Assembly (NCBI GenBank): GCA_019634245.1
Contig: JAHQVR010000193.1
Location: 1-40,084, forward strand
Direction: 5' to 3'
Length of the DNA: 40,084 nucleotides
From: Gammaproteobacteria bacterium
Lineage (GTDB): Bacteria; Pseudomonadota; Gammaproteobacteria; Granulosicoccales; Granulosicoccaceae
Below the pieces are notes generated by a model. That model was not told where the DNA came from. It did not search any database and worked only from the letters and a program-made list of their open reading frames with translations. Positions 14,892 through 23,930 of the stretch are shown here, piece by piece. The translations under genes were made by a program, and so were the position numbers. The stretch's first letter is position 1, and each line of letters starts with the position of its first letter.

Positions 14892-17777
14892 TTAAGCTGC
14901 TGTTATTTTGCAGAGTGAGCATTTGCTCTCCTGCATCTGAGTAACCGAATCGTAGCCGTAAGTCATGGCGGTGTTGGTTGCTTCACCACGTACGTACGGC
15001 GCTGAACCTTCGGGATATTTGCTTTCAAGGTCTTCCCCCTGAAAATGACCACCGAAATGGAACGGTGTAAACACCACGCCCCGAGCGACTCGGTTGGTGA
15101 CCATCACTTGTACTTTTATCTTGCCGCCTTCTGGGCCTTCAAGCCAAACCATTTGCTCGTCTTTAACCCCTACATCATTGGCATCTGCTGGATTGATCTC
15201 GACAAACATGTCTTGTTGCAGTTCTGCCAACCAAGGATTGGATCGCGACTCGTCACCACCCCCTTCGTATTCCACCAGTCGACCACTCGTGTGTATGAGC
15301 GGGTACTCTTTGGAATAGTCGGTCGCTTGAATACCGGCATAACGAGTTGGTAAACGATAGTGCGATTTACGATCTTCGTAAGTTGGGTAATCATCAACCA
15401 GATCGCGACGCGATGTATACAACGGTTCACGATGAATGGGCACCGGATCTGGGAAGGTCCACACGACAGCTCGTGCCTTAGCGTTACCGAACGGTGCACA
15501 ACCGTGATTGATAGCGACACGCTGGAGTCCGCCAGAGCGATCCGTTTTCCAGTTTTTACCCTCAGCCAAGGTCTTCTCTTCATCAGTGAGCTCATCCCAC
15601 CAACCCATTTGCTTAACAATATCGGCGGTGAACTCTGGATACCCATCCTGAATTTCAGCGTCTTTAGAGTAAGACCCTTCTGCCAGTAGGTTAACCCCGT
15701 CGCGCTCAACACCAAATCGTGCACGGAAGTTCAAGCCACCTTCAGCGACAGACTTACTGGTGTCATACAAGATTGGCGTACCCGGATGCTTCATCTCTGC
15801 GGTACCCCAACATGGCCATGGCAGACCATAGTATTCACCGTCCACCGGACCCCCTTCGGCTTGCAGTGTTTCAACGTTAAAGGTTGCTCGCGCGTCCATG
15901 TGCGCTTTAATGCGCTCTGGGCTTTGACCGGTATAACCAATCGTCCACATACCTTTGTTGAATTCGCGCGTGATGTCCTCGATGTTAGGCTCATCACCCT
16001 CTTTGGCGATGTTCTTGGTGAGCTGTTCACCAAAGCCCAGCTTGTTAGCCAGCTTTTGCATGATGGTGTGATCAGGCAAAGATTCGAATAGCGGGTCGAT
16101 GACTTTATCGCGCCACTGCAATGAGCGGTTGGATGCGGTTACCGATCCATAGGTTTCGAATTGAGTTGACGCCGGCAGCAAATACACGCCGTCTTCTCGA
16201 TCTGGCAAAACGGCTGAATGCGTGGGATAGGGATCGATGACCACTAACAAGTCCAACTTTTCCATCGCGGCTTTCATTTCTGGCCCACGAGTTTGCGAGT
16301 TGGGTGCGTGACCCCACAACACCATGGCTCGAATATTATCTTTTTGAGCAATGTTGTCAGCGTCTTCTAAGACACCGTCAATCCAACGAGACACCGGCAT
16401 ACCGGGTCGATGCATGACTGGCACCTCTTTGTCTTTAATGGTTTCGTAGGCACCCGTATCGAAACGGTTCACCACCCACTCATGATCTAGATCCCATACG
16501 GCAGACCAATGCTTCCAAGCACCCGCACTCAATCCGAAATAACCGGGCAGACTGTGACTGAGAACGCACATATCGGTAGCGCCCTGAACGTTGTCGTGTC
16601 CTCGGAATATGTTGGCCCCACCACCGGCAACACCCATGTTGCCCAATGCCAATTGCAAGGCACAGTAAGCGCGAGTGTTGTTGTTACCAATCGTATGCTG
16701 AGTACCACCCATACACCACACAATTGTTCCAGGTCGGTTTTCCGCTAAGGTTTGAGCCGCTTCTTTCATCTTGGCTTCAGGCACACCAGCGACACGCTCA
16801 ACTTCTGCTGGAGTCCATTTCGCTACTTCTTCCTGAATTTGATCCATGCCATACACACGCTGAGCAATAAAGGTGTCGTCTTGCCAGCAATTTTCAAAAA
16901 TGTGCCACATCAATCCCCAGATCACCGGAACATCAGAGCCTGGTCGCATTTCAATAAACTGATCAGCGTGGGCAGCAGTACGTGTAAATCGTGGATCGAC
17001 CACAATAAGCTTCGAGCCATTTTCTTTTGCTTTCAAAATGTGCTGCATCGCTACCGGATGCGCTTCCGCTGCATTCGAACCGATAAAGAACATCGCTTTG
17101 GAATTGACCATATCGTTGTAGGAATTGGTCATGGCGCCGTAGCCCCAGGTGTTGGCCACACCGGCTACAGTGGTTGAGTGACAAATGCGCGCTTGGTGGT
17201 CAACGTTGTTGGTGCCCCACAGAGCCGCAAACTTACGGAACAAGTACGCCTGCTCATTGTTGAATTTTGCTGAGCCCAGCCAATACACAGAATCAGGGCT
17301 GGATTCTTCACGAATCTTCAACATCTGATCACCAATGTCGGCTACCGCCTCATCCCACGAAACTTTCTGCCACTTACCACCAACCAACTTCATTGGCGAC
17401 TTAAGGCGACGCTCCCCGTGCCCATGCTCTCTCACCGAGGCGCCTTTGGCGCAATGAGAACCTAAATTTATGGGCGAATCAAAATCTGGCTCTTGCCCGG
17501 TCCAAACACCGTTTTGAACCTCCGCGATCACCCCACAACCCACCGAACAATGCGTGCATATCGAACGCACCTTGGTGGTTTCCACATCAGGCATGGGTGA
17601 GTTCGCCGCCTGTGCCTTCTTCATCAGTGATGGGCCACCCGCAAACGCAATCGCAGCGCCACCGGCCGTAATGCCCGAACCTCTTAAGAAGGTTCGTCGA
17701 TTCACCGTGGCACCTAGTAGACCAGCGGACTGTTCTGGCTGCGCATCTGCAACCGGCTGACGTTTCTTCAGTTTCAT
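14892..17777 (-). CDS. fdhA: Formate dehydrogenase catalytic (alpha) subunit, molybdenum/tungsten, cysteine type
   Basis: Oxidises formate to CO2. The Tat signal is RRTFLRGSG (27-35) with a hydrophobic Ala/Gly stretch, so the enzyme is periplasmic. The N-terminal [4Fe-4S] ligands are Cys74, Cys77, Cys81 and Cys109. The metal ligand is Cys199 in RICHSTTVAG, where other formate dehydrogenases have selenocysteine; the adjacent His200 is the conserved catalytic partner. At 961 residues it has the size of the fdh3 / FdnG-like class, with the molybdopterin dinucleotide-binding domain at the C-terminus (RSNPWLAELQQD...). The ATG is preceded by GGAGGAGAGG. Metal identity (Mo or W) cannot be read from sequence. 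Confidence 0.96.
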   Translation of the reverse strand: MKLKKRQPVADAQPEQSAGLLGATVNRRTFLRGSGITAGGAAIAFAGGPSLMKKAQAANSPMPDVETTKVRSICTHCSVGCGVIAEVQNGVWTGQEPDFDSPINLGSHCAKGASVREHGHGERRLKSPMKLVGGKWQKVSWDEAVADIGDQMLKIREESSPDSVYWLGSAKFNNEQAYLFRKFAALWGTNNVDHQARICHSTTVAGVANTWGYGAMTNSYNDMVNSKAMFFIGSNAAEAHPVAMQHILKAKENGSKLIVVDPRFTRTAAHADQFIEMRPGSDVPVIWGLMWHIFENCWQDDTFIAQRVYGMDQIQEEVAKWTPAEVERVAGVPEAKMKEAAQTLAENRPGTIVWCMGGTQHTIGNNNTRAYCALQLALGNMGVAGGGANIFRGHDNVQGATDMCVLSHSLPGYFGLSAGAWKHWSAVWDLDHEWVVNRFDTGAYETIKDKEVPVMHRPGMPVSRWIDGVLEDADNIAQKDNIRAMVLWGHAPNSQTRGPEMKAAMEKLDLLVVIDPYPTHSAVLPDREDGVYLLPASTQFETYGSVTASNRSLQWRDKVIDPLFESLPDHTIMQKLANKLGFGEQLTKNIAKEGDEPNIEDITREFNKGMWTIGYTGQSPERIKAHMDARATFNVETLQAEGGPVDGEYYGLPWPCWGTAEMKHPGTPILYDTSKSVAEGGLNFRARFGVERDGVNLLAEGSYSKDAEIQDGYPEFTADIVKQMGWWDELTDEEKTLAEGKNWKTDRSGGLQRVAINHGCAPFGNAKARAVVWTFPDPVPIHREPLYTSRRDLVDDYPTYEDRKSHYRLPTRYAGIQATDYSKEYPLIHTSGRLVEYEGGGDESRSNPWLAELQQDMFVEINPADANDVGVKDEQMVWLEGPEGGKIKVQVMVTNRVARGVVFTPFHFGGHFQGEDLESKYPEGSAPYVRGEATNTAMTYGYDSVTQMQESKCSLCKITAA

Positions 17778-17813
17778 AAACCTCTCCTCCAGACGATATC
17801 TAGGGTGCAGACG

Positions 17814-18020
17814 CTAGTAGCGTGCTTTCGCGTAGTAAGTACGCACTTTGTCGGTTTTTCGGTAACCCGCGTGTTTGGCTGGCTTCGCTTCGTCCAGATT
17901 CATTTCCGGCACAATTGTTTCAGCAGACACAGCCCCTGTTGCTGCAGCACCGGTAGCCACCGCAGAACCTTGCAGAAAGCCACGCCGCTTTGCGTTAATA
18001 AACTTTGGTTTACTACTCAT
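17814..18020 (-). CDS. Formate dehydrogenase region Tat-signal small protein
   Basis: A small protein carrying little more than a twin-arginine signal: KRRGFLQGSAVATGAAATGAVSAE, then a basic tail ending KVRTYYAKARY. Such proteins occur just upstream of fdhA in this type of operon (the 'formate dehydrogenase region TAT target' family) and are of unknown role, perhaps a maturation or structural factor exported with the enzyme. I start at ATG 18020 (68 residues, the usual family length) because AAAGGGG lies upstream. The frame also opens at GTG 18068 and ATG 18062, overlapping the chaperone gene. Confidence 0.78.
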   Translation of the reverse strand: MSSKPKFINAKRRGFLQGSAVATGAAATGAVSAETIVPEMNLDEAKPAKHAGYRKTDKVRTYYAKARY

Positions 18021-18064
18021 CGCATGAAACCCCTTTCGCTGTTGCGATTCATCTGTCTTCATGT

Positions 18065-18697
18065 TCACGCCTGCATTGAAAACAGACGTTCTTCAAATTC
18101 GAAAAAACTTTCACCAAAAAAGCCCACTGAGCGATAAAAGCTCGCGGCCTTTGCGGTTTGCATATCACTGAACAGGTTGCCCACCCAGGGTGATAAATGA
18201 TCGTTAAAAAACTTTTTCTGCTGACTAAACGGTACCTCTGAACCACTCCTTATTAGAATGGCCATGACATCGCACAGCGCTGCCACATGATCCTCTGACT
18301 CGCTAACACCTTCCTGGCGCTCAAAACCCAATTGCTGCAAATCAGTCCTGAGCACTGCCAGCGGCTTTTCCATTAGGAATCCGGTTAAATACCAGGATCC
18401 AAAGGGGACTAACTCGCCGCGCCCCAGACCCACAAATAACGAGAAAAATTCATCCTGAACCGCCGACACCTGGGCCTTTTGAGCTGACTGCTTCATCAGC
18501 TCCCAGCCCATGGCGACTTTGCCTTCACTGGCATCCACCTCACCAATCCCAGCGAGCACGTCAAGCAGCTCCTGGTCAGGTTCTCTCGCTAATAATCGCG
18601 CAATCAACTCGTAAACTCCAGCTCGCATTGATTGCGCTTGGTCGTTCAGGAACGCATCTTCCGACTTCACAGATAAAACAGGACTGTCGGTGGACAT
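18065..18697 (-). CDS. TorD/DmsD-like molybdoenzyme chaperone
   Basis: A 210-residue all-helical cytoplasmic protein with the TorD features: RAGVYELIARLLAREPDQELL near the start, then FFSLFVGLGRGELVPFGSWYLTGFLMEKPLAVLRTDL, the family's conserved P-x-x-S-x-Y-L-x-G stretch, and EDHVAALCDVM. Such proteins bind the Tat signal of their partner (here presumably FdhA) and hold it until the cofactor is inserted. AGAGG lies upstream of ATG 18697. Its stop overlaps the possible GTG start of the small Tat protein by three bases. Confidence 0.9.
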   Translation of the reverse strand: MSTDSPVLSVKSEDAFLNDQAQSMRAGVYELIARLLAREPDQELLDVLAGIGEVDASEGKVAMGWELMKQSAQKAQVSAVQDEFFSLFVGLGRGELVPFGSWYLTGFLMEKPLAVLRTDLQQLGFERQEGVSESEDHVAALCDVMAILIRSGSEVPFSQQKKFFNDHLSPWVGNLFSDMQTAKAASFYRSVGFFGESFFEFEERLFSMQA

Positions 18698-18836
18698 TTC
18701 ATGGGCCTCTTTGACTGATATGGGTCAGATTTTCTAACCGAAACAAACACTTTTTGGACACAAAAATAACTTCAAATACTCTATGCGGACTAGCCGCGTG
18801 CAATATATCGCCTGATTTTTTTCTACAGGGACATAT

Positions 18837-18850
18837 TGTCCAATTATTGG
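18837..18850. promoter_or_regulatory. Two overlapping dyads in the 208-base gap before the chaperone gene
   Basis: GGACA/TGTCC arms around TAT (ending at 18841) abut CCAAT/ATTGG arms around a central T (18840-18850). They sit in the only sizeable gap inside the formate dehydrogenase locus (18698-18905). The gap has room for an internal promoter for torD-fdhABC, and the dyads could be an operator for it. I see no convincing sigma-70 or -24/-12 promoter. Confidence 0.3.
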
Positions 18851-18905
18851 TTTTCACCGACCCAAATTGACTCATTCGCGCACGAGAATTCCTGCAACAT
18901 TCCAT

Positions 18906-20561
18906 TTACGCTTGATCAGACGGCGTCTTTTTATGTACTTCAATGCCTTGTGCTTCGTTTTCAAACATGTCTTTGACTCGACAGTCCTCGCACATCTTCA
19001 AGCGGCGTTTCGCGCTGTCGTCGCCAAACATCCAATGGCCTTCCAACTTACCCATCATCAGGTTGATCATCTGGTGAGTGGCAAACGGCTTGTGGCAACG
19101 AATGCAGTGAAACGGCTCTTCCTCTTTAAGGGTGTGTATTTTGCGGGCATCGATACCACTGTAGAGATAGCGAGGTTCGAGCGTAATCGCCGATTCTGGA
19201 CAGGCGTTTTCGCACAGCCCGCACTGCACACAGTTCGCCTCAACGAGTCGCAGCGCCGGGGTGTCTTGGCCATCCAGCAACGCCTTTCCAGGGCACACCG
19301 ATACACACGCCATACATAGGGTGCAGTCTGAAGACACCGAGACTCGGCCGAACAATGAATCCGTTGTGAGTGGCTGACTAGCTTCAATCGGTGGATATTG
19401 CTCTGCCAATACATCGAATGCCATGCGTATCGTTTGGCGCTTATTGTCTTGCGCCGCAAACAATCCAGGCTTCAGAGCCGCTAGAGGAGAGTCGGGCAAC
19501 GGGACATTTGACAATTCAAAAACCGCCTCACTGCCAGCCAGTTGAACCACTGGCGTGTCGATTCGCAGACCGCTCAACATGCGATGGAACAGCTTCGCCT
19601 GACTGGCCAAAACCCGACGGTTGGGGTCTTCGGCGCTAGCGTCCTGCACAATTAAAATGCGCTGCACGCCAGCACAAACCATGGCACTCCAATAGTCCAT
19701 GCCGAAGGCTGATACCTCTTCAACCACCAAAGGCAGAGTGTGCTCGTTAAACGCGTAAGCATCGACCTCAACTTGTAAATCTTCGGTATGCAAAACCAAT
19801 GTGTGTATGGGTGCGTTACTCATCAATTCACGAGTACGGGTAATCGCATCGACTACTTTGGGATAGGCATAGCTTATGGCACCCGTTGGACACGCGGTGC
19901 TACAGGCGCCACAGCCTTGGCACAGATAAGGATCAACGGCAATCCCTTCCCCGGCCGATTGAATCGCACCAGCTACACAGCTATCCATACAGGCCGTACA
20001 CGCGGTGATTTCACTACGTGAATGAGCACAAATAGACTCACGATACTCAAAAAATTTCGGTTTATCGAAAGTACCGACCAATTCGGGTACTTGCTCCAAC
20101 GCTTCGGCTAGAGAGGCATCATCGGTAACTCGAAAATACCCAAACGGCAGAAGAGACACCGCAAGGCAGGGCTTGTCTGACAAATCGATAACCACATCGA
20201 AAGCGCCACTTTCCCGATACGTTGACACGGCCAAATCCAGACTGTCTGTCTGTGGATTAGCGATAGCCTGATACGCTCCCAGGTGTCCCGAGAGCTGCAG
20301 CTCATTCACGGTAAACACCGCAATACCATCATGAGTCAGTTGCTTATCCACCCCGCCAGCTTGCGCATCGATAGAGACGACCGTGGCCCCACTTTGCTGA
20401 AGTTTCTCAGCAATCGATAACGCTGAGTCACGCGGTCCCACCACCAAAGCATGACCTTGGGACTGATATTCGATGATCGATGTGGCTTCGATTATTTTCT
20501 GCGCCTCAATCACCGCATCGGTTGACGTCTGAAACTGAATAGGATTACCGCTATCACTCAT
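18906..20561 (-). CDS. Multi-cluster 4Fe-4S ferredoxin of the formate dehydrogenase locus
   Basis: A 551-residue cytoplasmic protein with two pairs of ferredoxin motifs. Around residues 185-235 are CTACMDSCVAGAI and CQGCGACSTACPTGAI; around 415-460 are CTLCMACVSVCPGKAL and CVQCGLCENACPESAI. A C-terminal CIRCHKPF...CEDC could bind another metal. An N-terminal region (about 40-180) looks like a remnant nucleotide-binding fold (HALVVGPRDSAL). Proteins of this kind recur with DUF3305/DUF3306 before respiratory formate dehydrogenases and may carry electrons for cofactor or cluster assembly; this is inferred. Its ATGA start overlaps the DUF3306 stop by four bases. It is separated from the chaperone gene by 208 bases. 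Confidence 0.85.
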   Translation of the reverse strand: MSDSGNPIQFQTSTDAVIEAQKIIEATSIIEYQSQGHALVVGPRDSALSIAEKLQQSGATVVSIDAQAGGVDKQLTHDGIAVFTVNELQLSGHLGAYQAIANPQTDSLDLAVSTYRESGAFDVVIDLSDKPCLAVSLLPFGYFRVTDDASLAEALEQVPELVGTFDKPKFFEYRESICAHSRSEITACTACMDSCVAGAIQSAGEGIAVDPYLCQGCGACSTACPTGAISYAYPKVVDAITRTRELMSNAPIHTLVLHTEDLQVEVDAYAFNEHTLPLVVEEVSAFGMDYWSAMVCAGVQRILIVQDASAEDPNRRVLASQAKLFHRMLSGLRIDTPVVQLAGSEAVFELSNVPLPDSPLAALKPGLFAAQDNKRQTIRMAFDVLAEQYPPIEASQPLTTDSLFGRVSVSSDCTLCMACVSVCPGKALLDGQDTPALRLVEANCVQCGLCENACPESAITLEPRYLYSGIDARKIHTLKEEEPFHCIRCHKPFATHQMINLMMGKLEGHWMFGDDSAKRRLKMCEDCRVKDMFENEAQGIEVHKKTPSDQA

Positions 20562-21316
20562 GATGGTTTAACTGTGCAATGGTCTGAAGAATCATCTGTT
20601 AGTTGCAGTGGCTCATGATGATCGGCATCAATAGGACACTCGCCCTGCTCCACAGCCTCATCCTCAGTAAATTCGCTTTCCAGCGCATCTCCAGATTCTT
20701 CTGACTCACCAGCGATAATTTCATCCTGAGGCTGTTCAGGCTCCGATTCGTTCGTCTCTAACAACTCTTCACGTTCGAGTCGCAATTGTTCGGCTTCTTC
20801 GGCCTCTGCGGCCAAACGATCTCGCTCGATCCTTGCGGCGTGAAATTTCATATCACTGGTGACGGTATCGCCCAAGGGTTCAAACTGAGTGTAATCGTCG
20901 TCGTAATCATTGAGTCCATCACGGATATTAAAAGCCGGCAGTGAAAACAGCTTTCTAAACGCGGCCTTGCGCAACGTATCGCTGACTCCTTTATTGAGAA
21001 AACCGCTCATATCACTGTCTTTGTTGAGTGATTCAATCGGTGGCATATCTTCATCGGTGAGCAATAACTCTTGATCAGTGTCGGAGGCAAGGTTGGTCTC
21101 TGGGCCCGATGGCAGATTCGACTCATCAATCGCTTCGCCAGAAGCGTCACTGATATCCGCGCTATCGGATTCCGCGGTCAATGAATCGTTCGATATCGTC
21201 GACTCACTCGGTTGAGTCGCAACGGCACTCGACTTCTGCCGCGACCAGCGTTTTAAAAACCCCGGAGAATCAGCAGGCGTAACCTCGTCGCTGCTGGGGC
21301 GATCATTGTTGCTCAT
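20558..21316 (-). CDS. DUF3306 family protein
   Basis: A 252-residue, strongly acidic cytoplasmic protein with the DUF3306 core: PGFLKRWSRQK at the start and SGFLNKGVSDTLRKAAFRKLF (about 107-127), followed by LNDYDDDYTQFEPLGDTVTSDM. The linkers are low-complexity Asp/Glu/Ser regions, probably disordered. The family is always associated with formate dehydrogenase loci; its job is unknown, presumably assembly. Both ends overlap neighbours by four bases in ATGA pairs, so DUF3305, DUF3306 and the ferredoxin are tightly coupled in translation. Confidence 0.87.
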   Translation of the reverse strand: MSNNDRPSSDEVTPADSPGFLKRWSRQKSSAVATQPSESTISNDSLTAESDSADISDASGEAIDESNLPSGPETNLASDTDQELLLTDEDMPPIESLNKDSDMSGFLNKGVSDTLRKAAFRKLFSLPAFNIRDGLNDYDDDYTQFEPLGDTVTSDMKFHAARIERDRLAAEAEEAEQLRLEREELLETNESEPEQPQDEIIAGESEESGDALESEFTEDEAVEQGECPIDADHHEPLQLTDDSSDHCTVKPS

Positions 21317-21855
21317 GCCAGTCCCCGCCGATGAGCAGGTGGTTCAGTGGTCCATTTTTTTCGTTTGCGCTTTTCGAACGGTTTGGGTCGGTAATGCTGC
21401 AATACAAACGCTTCCATGTATCGATAGAGCTCTGGCGTAATTTCGGAAGACAACACGAGTTGATCTGTCTCCACATAAGCGATAGCTTCGTCATAATCGA
21501 TGGTCACCAGTAGTGGAGTAACAACTGCTGAGTCCGCTTCGTCCTCATCGCACACCACATACACTTTGGGCTCGTCGCTGATCAATGAATGCCAATAGCG
21601 CTCGCACGCATCTTTATATAAAGTGACTGAATATCCGCCCCACGAAAATTCTTCGCCGTGTTCGGTGTCTCGAACTTTTTGCCCGTCCTCGCTACTCTCG
21701 AGGTTGTGTACCAGTGCATCCCCTGCCAGCACACCAGAGAGCTGCCACGAGGGAAATTTCCAGCGACCACGCTGCAAAAGTCGGCGTTCCAGCAGAACAA
21801 CCACCGGTATCTTCAGCCGGTTTGCCAATAAAATTTCGTCGCTAGCCAATGCCAC
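21313..21855 (-). CDS. DUF3305 family protein
   Basis: A 180-residue cytoplasmic protein matching DUF3305, the usual partner of DUF3306: KIPVVVLLERRLLQRGRWKFPSWQL near the start, YSVTLYKDACERYWHSL and KVYVVCDED in the middle, and a basic KPFEKRKRKKW tail. Function unknown, linked to formate dehydrogenase maturation by conserved position. The first start in frame after an upstream TAG is GTG 21855, used here; TTG 21849 and later positions are alternatives, and there is no good ribosome site. This is the first gene of the formate dehydrogenase operon. Confidence 0.82.
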   Translation of the reverse strand: MALASDEILLANRLKIPVVVLLERRLLQRGRWKFPSWQLSGVLAGDALVHNLESSEDGQKVRDTEHGEEFSWGGYSVTLYKDACERYWHSLISDEPKVYVVCDEDEADSAVVTPLLVTIDYDEAIAYVETDQLVLSSEITPELYRYMEAFVLQHYRPKPFEKRKRKKWTTEPPAHRRGLA

Positions 21856-21870
21856 AACAATCCACTACTC

Positions 21871-21883
21871 GTAAGACCCTTAC
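21871..21883. promoter_or_regulatory. Dyad upstream of the formate dehydrogenase operon
   Basis: GTAAG and CTTAC arms around ACC, 15 bases upstream of the GTG start of DUF3305. It lies in a 160-base gap where the operon promoter should be. It could be an operator or a chance dyad; arms of five bases are short. Confidence 0.25.
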
Positions 21884-22015
21884 TATCTCATGGGGAATAA
21901 GCACAGGGAAGACGATGGAGGCTCTTGAACACCCGTAAACGCTCCATTTACTTTCTTAAAGAGAGCAAAATGTCAGTTGCAAAGTGTATATTGCGTCATT
22001 TTGTACCATTCAACC

Positions 22016-22678
22016 TTAAGAACGAGCCCCATGGGCGAGCAGCAATCGCTCCATCGCTTCGTCGTGACTGGCCTTGGAGCGATCTAAGGCACTGACCTTT
22101 TCACTATTGTGAGCATCCACATCCGCACCAGCATCGATCAACAGTTGAACAACCCCGACCTGATCGGCCTTTTTTCTTGGGCCGTAGGTGCTGTAACCCT
22201 GCACCGCCCAAAACAACGGTGTCGATTCAAATTCCGTACATTTGAGCTCGAACTCTGCGCCTTTTTCTACCAATGCCCGAGCTAACTGGGAAAGTCCAGT
22301 GTAAGCAGCCCAATGCAAAGGCGTAGCGCCAAACAGGCCAGCCACATGAATATTGGCACCATGGTTCACCAACGTGAGTCCGACGGCTTGCGCACCTAGA
22401 GACGCCGCGCCAATCAGCGGGGGTTCTTGTGGGTTCTGTCCGTTTAAATCAGCACCGAAAGATATCAGCAGTTCCGCCAATTCCGCTGACAGGCTTTCGT
22501 TGAGTCCATGGTTAAATACAGCGTCACTCACAAAGTGCAGCGGTTCGGTTTTGTTCTTCCGATGCTCTCCCCATAGGATCAAGGTTTTTGCCAGTGCCGG
22601 ATCAGCGGCCAGTAACGATTGAGCATCATCGACACAACCTTCGTTTATGGCTCTCGCCAATCGATCACTATCACTCAT
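22016..22678 (-). CDS. Cytoplasmic ankyrin-repeat protein
   Basis: A 220-residue protein without signal peptide, made of about five ankyrin repeats. Clear repeat cores are NGQNPQEPPLIGAASLGAQAVGLTLVNHGANIHV, FGATPLHWAAYTGLSQLARALVEKGAEF and GVVQLLIDAGADVDAHN. The beginning (RLARAINEGCVDDAQSLLAADPALA) is a capping repeat. It should bind another protein, identity unknown. It lies upstream of the formate dehydrogenase operon on the same strand, with 160 bases between, and is divergent from the epoxide hydrolase gene. Confidence 0.9.
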   Translation of the reverse strand: MSDSDRLARAINEGCVDDAQSLLAADPALAKTLILWGEHRKNKTEPLHFVSDAVFNHGLNESLSAELAELLISFGADLNGQNPQEPPLIGAASLGAQAVGLTLVNHGANIHVAGLFGATPLHWAAYTGLSQLARALVEKGAEFELKCTEFESTPLFWAVQGYSTYGPRKKADQVGVVQLLIDAGADVDAHNSEKVSALDRSKASHDEAMERLLLAHGARS

Positions 22679-22776
22679 AACCGCTTCCCAGCATAACGAC
22701 CTCCAGGTCTTTCCACAGTAGGCACTGTTACTATGACACGCTTACAGTAAATTTCCATCGGTAAGGCAGTGGCTGC

Positions 22777-23928
22777 ATGATTGATCATCGACCATTCCAC
22801 TTAGAAATTCCACAGCCGACACTCGAGGCGATCCTAACTCGAGTGGCCGATTATCCCTGGCACGAGATGCCCGACGATGGCGGCTGGGATTACGGCACTA
22901 ATTTGCCCTACCTAAAGGAACTCTGTGCTTATTGGGTCGATGAGTACGATTGGCGCAAACACGAAGCACACATCAATTCCTTTACACAACACCACTGGGA
23001 AATCGACGGGATTGATCTTCACTATCTAATAGAAAAAGGCAGTGGCCCATCCCCAACACCTTTGTTGCTCACTCACGGCTGGCCGGGATCGGTTGTGGAG
23101 TTTCTCAACATCATTCACCCCCTGGCCCATCCGGAAAAATTTGGCGGTGATGTGACCGATGCGTTTGACGTCATCGTCCCATCTTTGCCCGGCTTTGGAT
23201 TTTCCGGCCGACCTCCTCGACCCTTTGGTCCGCGGGCCATGGCACGAATACTCAATAGTTTAATGGTCGATAAACTGGGTTACTCCCAGTATCTCGCACA
23301 AGGCGGCGATTGGGGTGGAGCAATCACCTCGTGGTTAGGTTTCGAGCACACGCCTGCCTGCCGAGCGATTCATATCAATATTTTTACCATGCGTCCTCCA
23401 GGTGGCCCACAAACACCTGAAGAAATCGCCTGGCAAGAACAGTTCGATAAAGATCAGGTCATGCAAGAGGGCTATCGCACTCAACAAGCAACGCGTCCAC
23501 AAACCTTAAGCTATGCGATGAACGACAGCCCAGTAGGTGTGGCTGCCTGGATCATTGAAAAGTTTCACGACTGGTCAGACATACCTGGAGATGATATTGA
23601 GGCGGTGCATTCGAAAGATTCCTTACTGACCAACATCATGGTTTACTTAGTAACTCGCACCTTTAATACTGCGTCTTGGATTTACTATGGGCGTCGTGAG
23701 GAAGGCGGTCGAGTGTTGTCACCGGAGGGTAGACGCGTCGAGGTTCCCACCGCAGCCGCTCTCTACCCAGCAGAAATGCTCTCTTGGCCACCGAGGAGTT
23801 ATGCTGAGCGTGTCTACAACATCACGCGATGGACCAAAATGGACAAAGGCGGACACTTCGCTGCACTGGAGCAACCCGAATCACTAGTAGAAGACATCAG
23901 AGAGTTTGCCAAAAGCCTACGACAATGA
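22777..23928 (+). CDS. Epoxide hydrolase, alpha/beta-hydrolase fold with EHN domain
   Basis: Adds water to an epoxide to give a diol. The 383-residue product has the N-terminal EHN domain (PFHLEIPQPTLEAILTRVADYPW), as in microsomal-type epoxide hydrolases, then the hydrolase fold. Visible parts are the oxyanion motif HGWPGS (100-105), nucleophile Asp178 in GGDWGG, and the catalytic His360 in KGGHFAALEQP. Conserved tyrosines in WIYYGRRE could donate the proton. The start is ATG 22777. It is alone on the plus strand, and its stop is two bases from the stop of the convergent methyltransferase gene. The natural substrate is unknown. Confidence 0.92.
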   Translation: MIDHRPFHLEIPQPTLEAILTRVADYPWHEMPDDGGWDYGTNLPYLKELCAYWVDEYDWRKHEAHINSFTQHHWEIDGIDLHYLIEKGSGPSPTPLLLTHGWPGSVVEFLNIIHPLAHPEKFGGDVTDAFDVIVPSLPGFGFSGRPPRPFGPRAMARILNSLMVDKLGYSQYLAQGGDWGGAITSWLGFEHTPACRAIHINIFTMRPPGGPQTPEEIAWQEQFDKDQVMQEGYRTQQATRPQTLSYAMNDSPVGVAAWIIEKFHDWSDIPGDDIEAVHSKDSLLTNIMVYLVTRTFNTASWIYYGRREEGGRVLSPEGRRVEVPTAAALYPAEMLSWPPRSYAERVYNITRWTKMDKGGHFAALEQPESLVEDIREFAKSLRQ

Positions 23929-23930
23929 CG

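Noticed and set aside
14892..17777. Possible selenocysteine codon in fdhA
   Set aside because: The metal-ligand position is a normal Cys (Cys199); no in-frame TGA interrupts the gene.
18698..18905. Sigma-54 -24/-12 promoter before the chaperone gene
   Set aside because: A TTGCACG-like piece is present but the spacing and second GC element do not fit the consensus.
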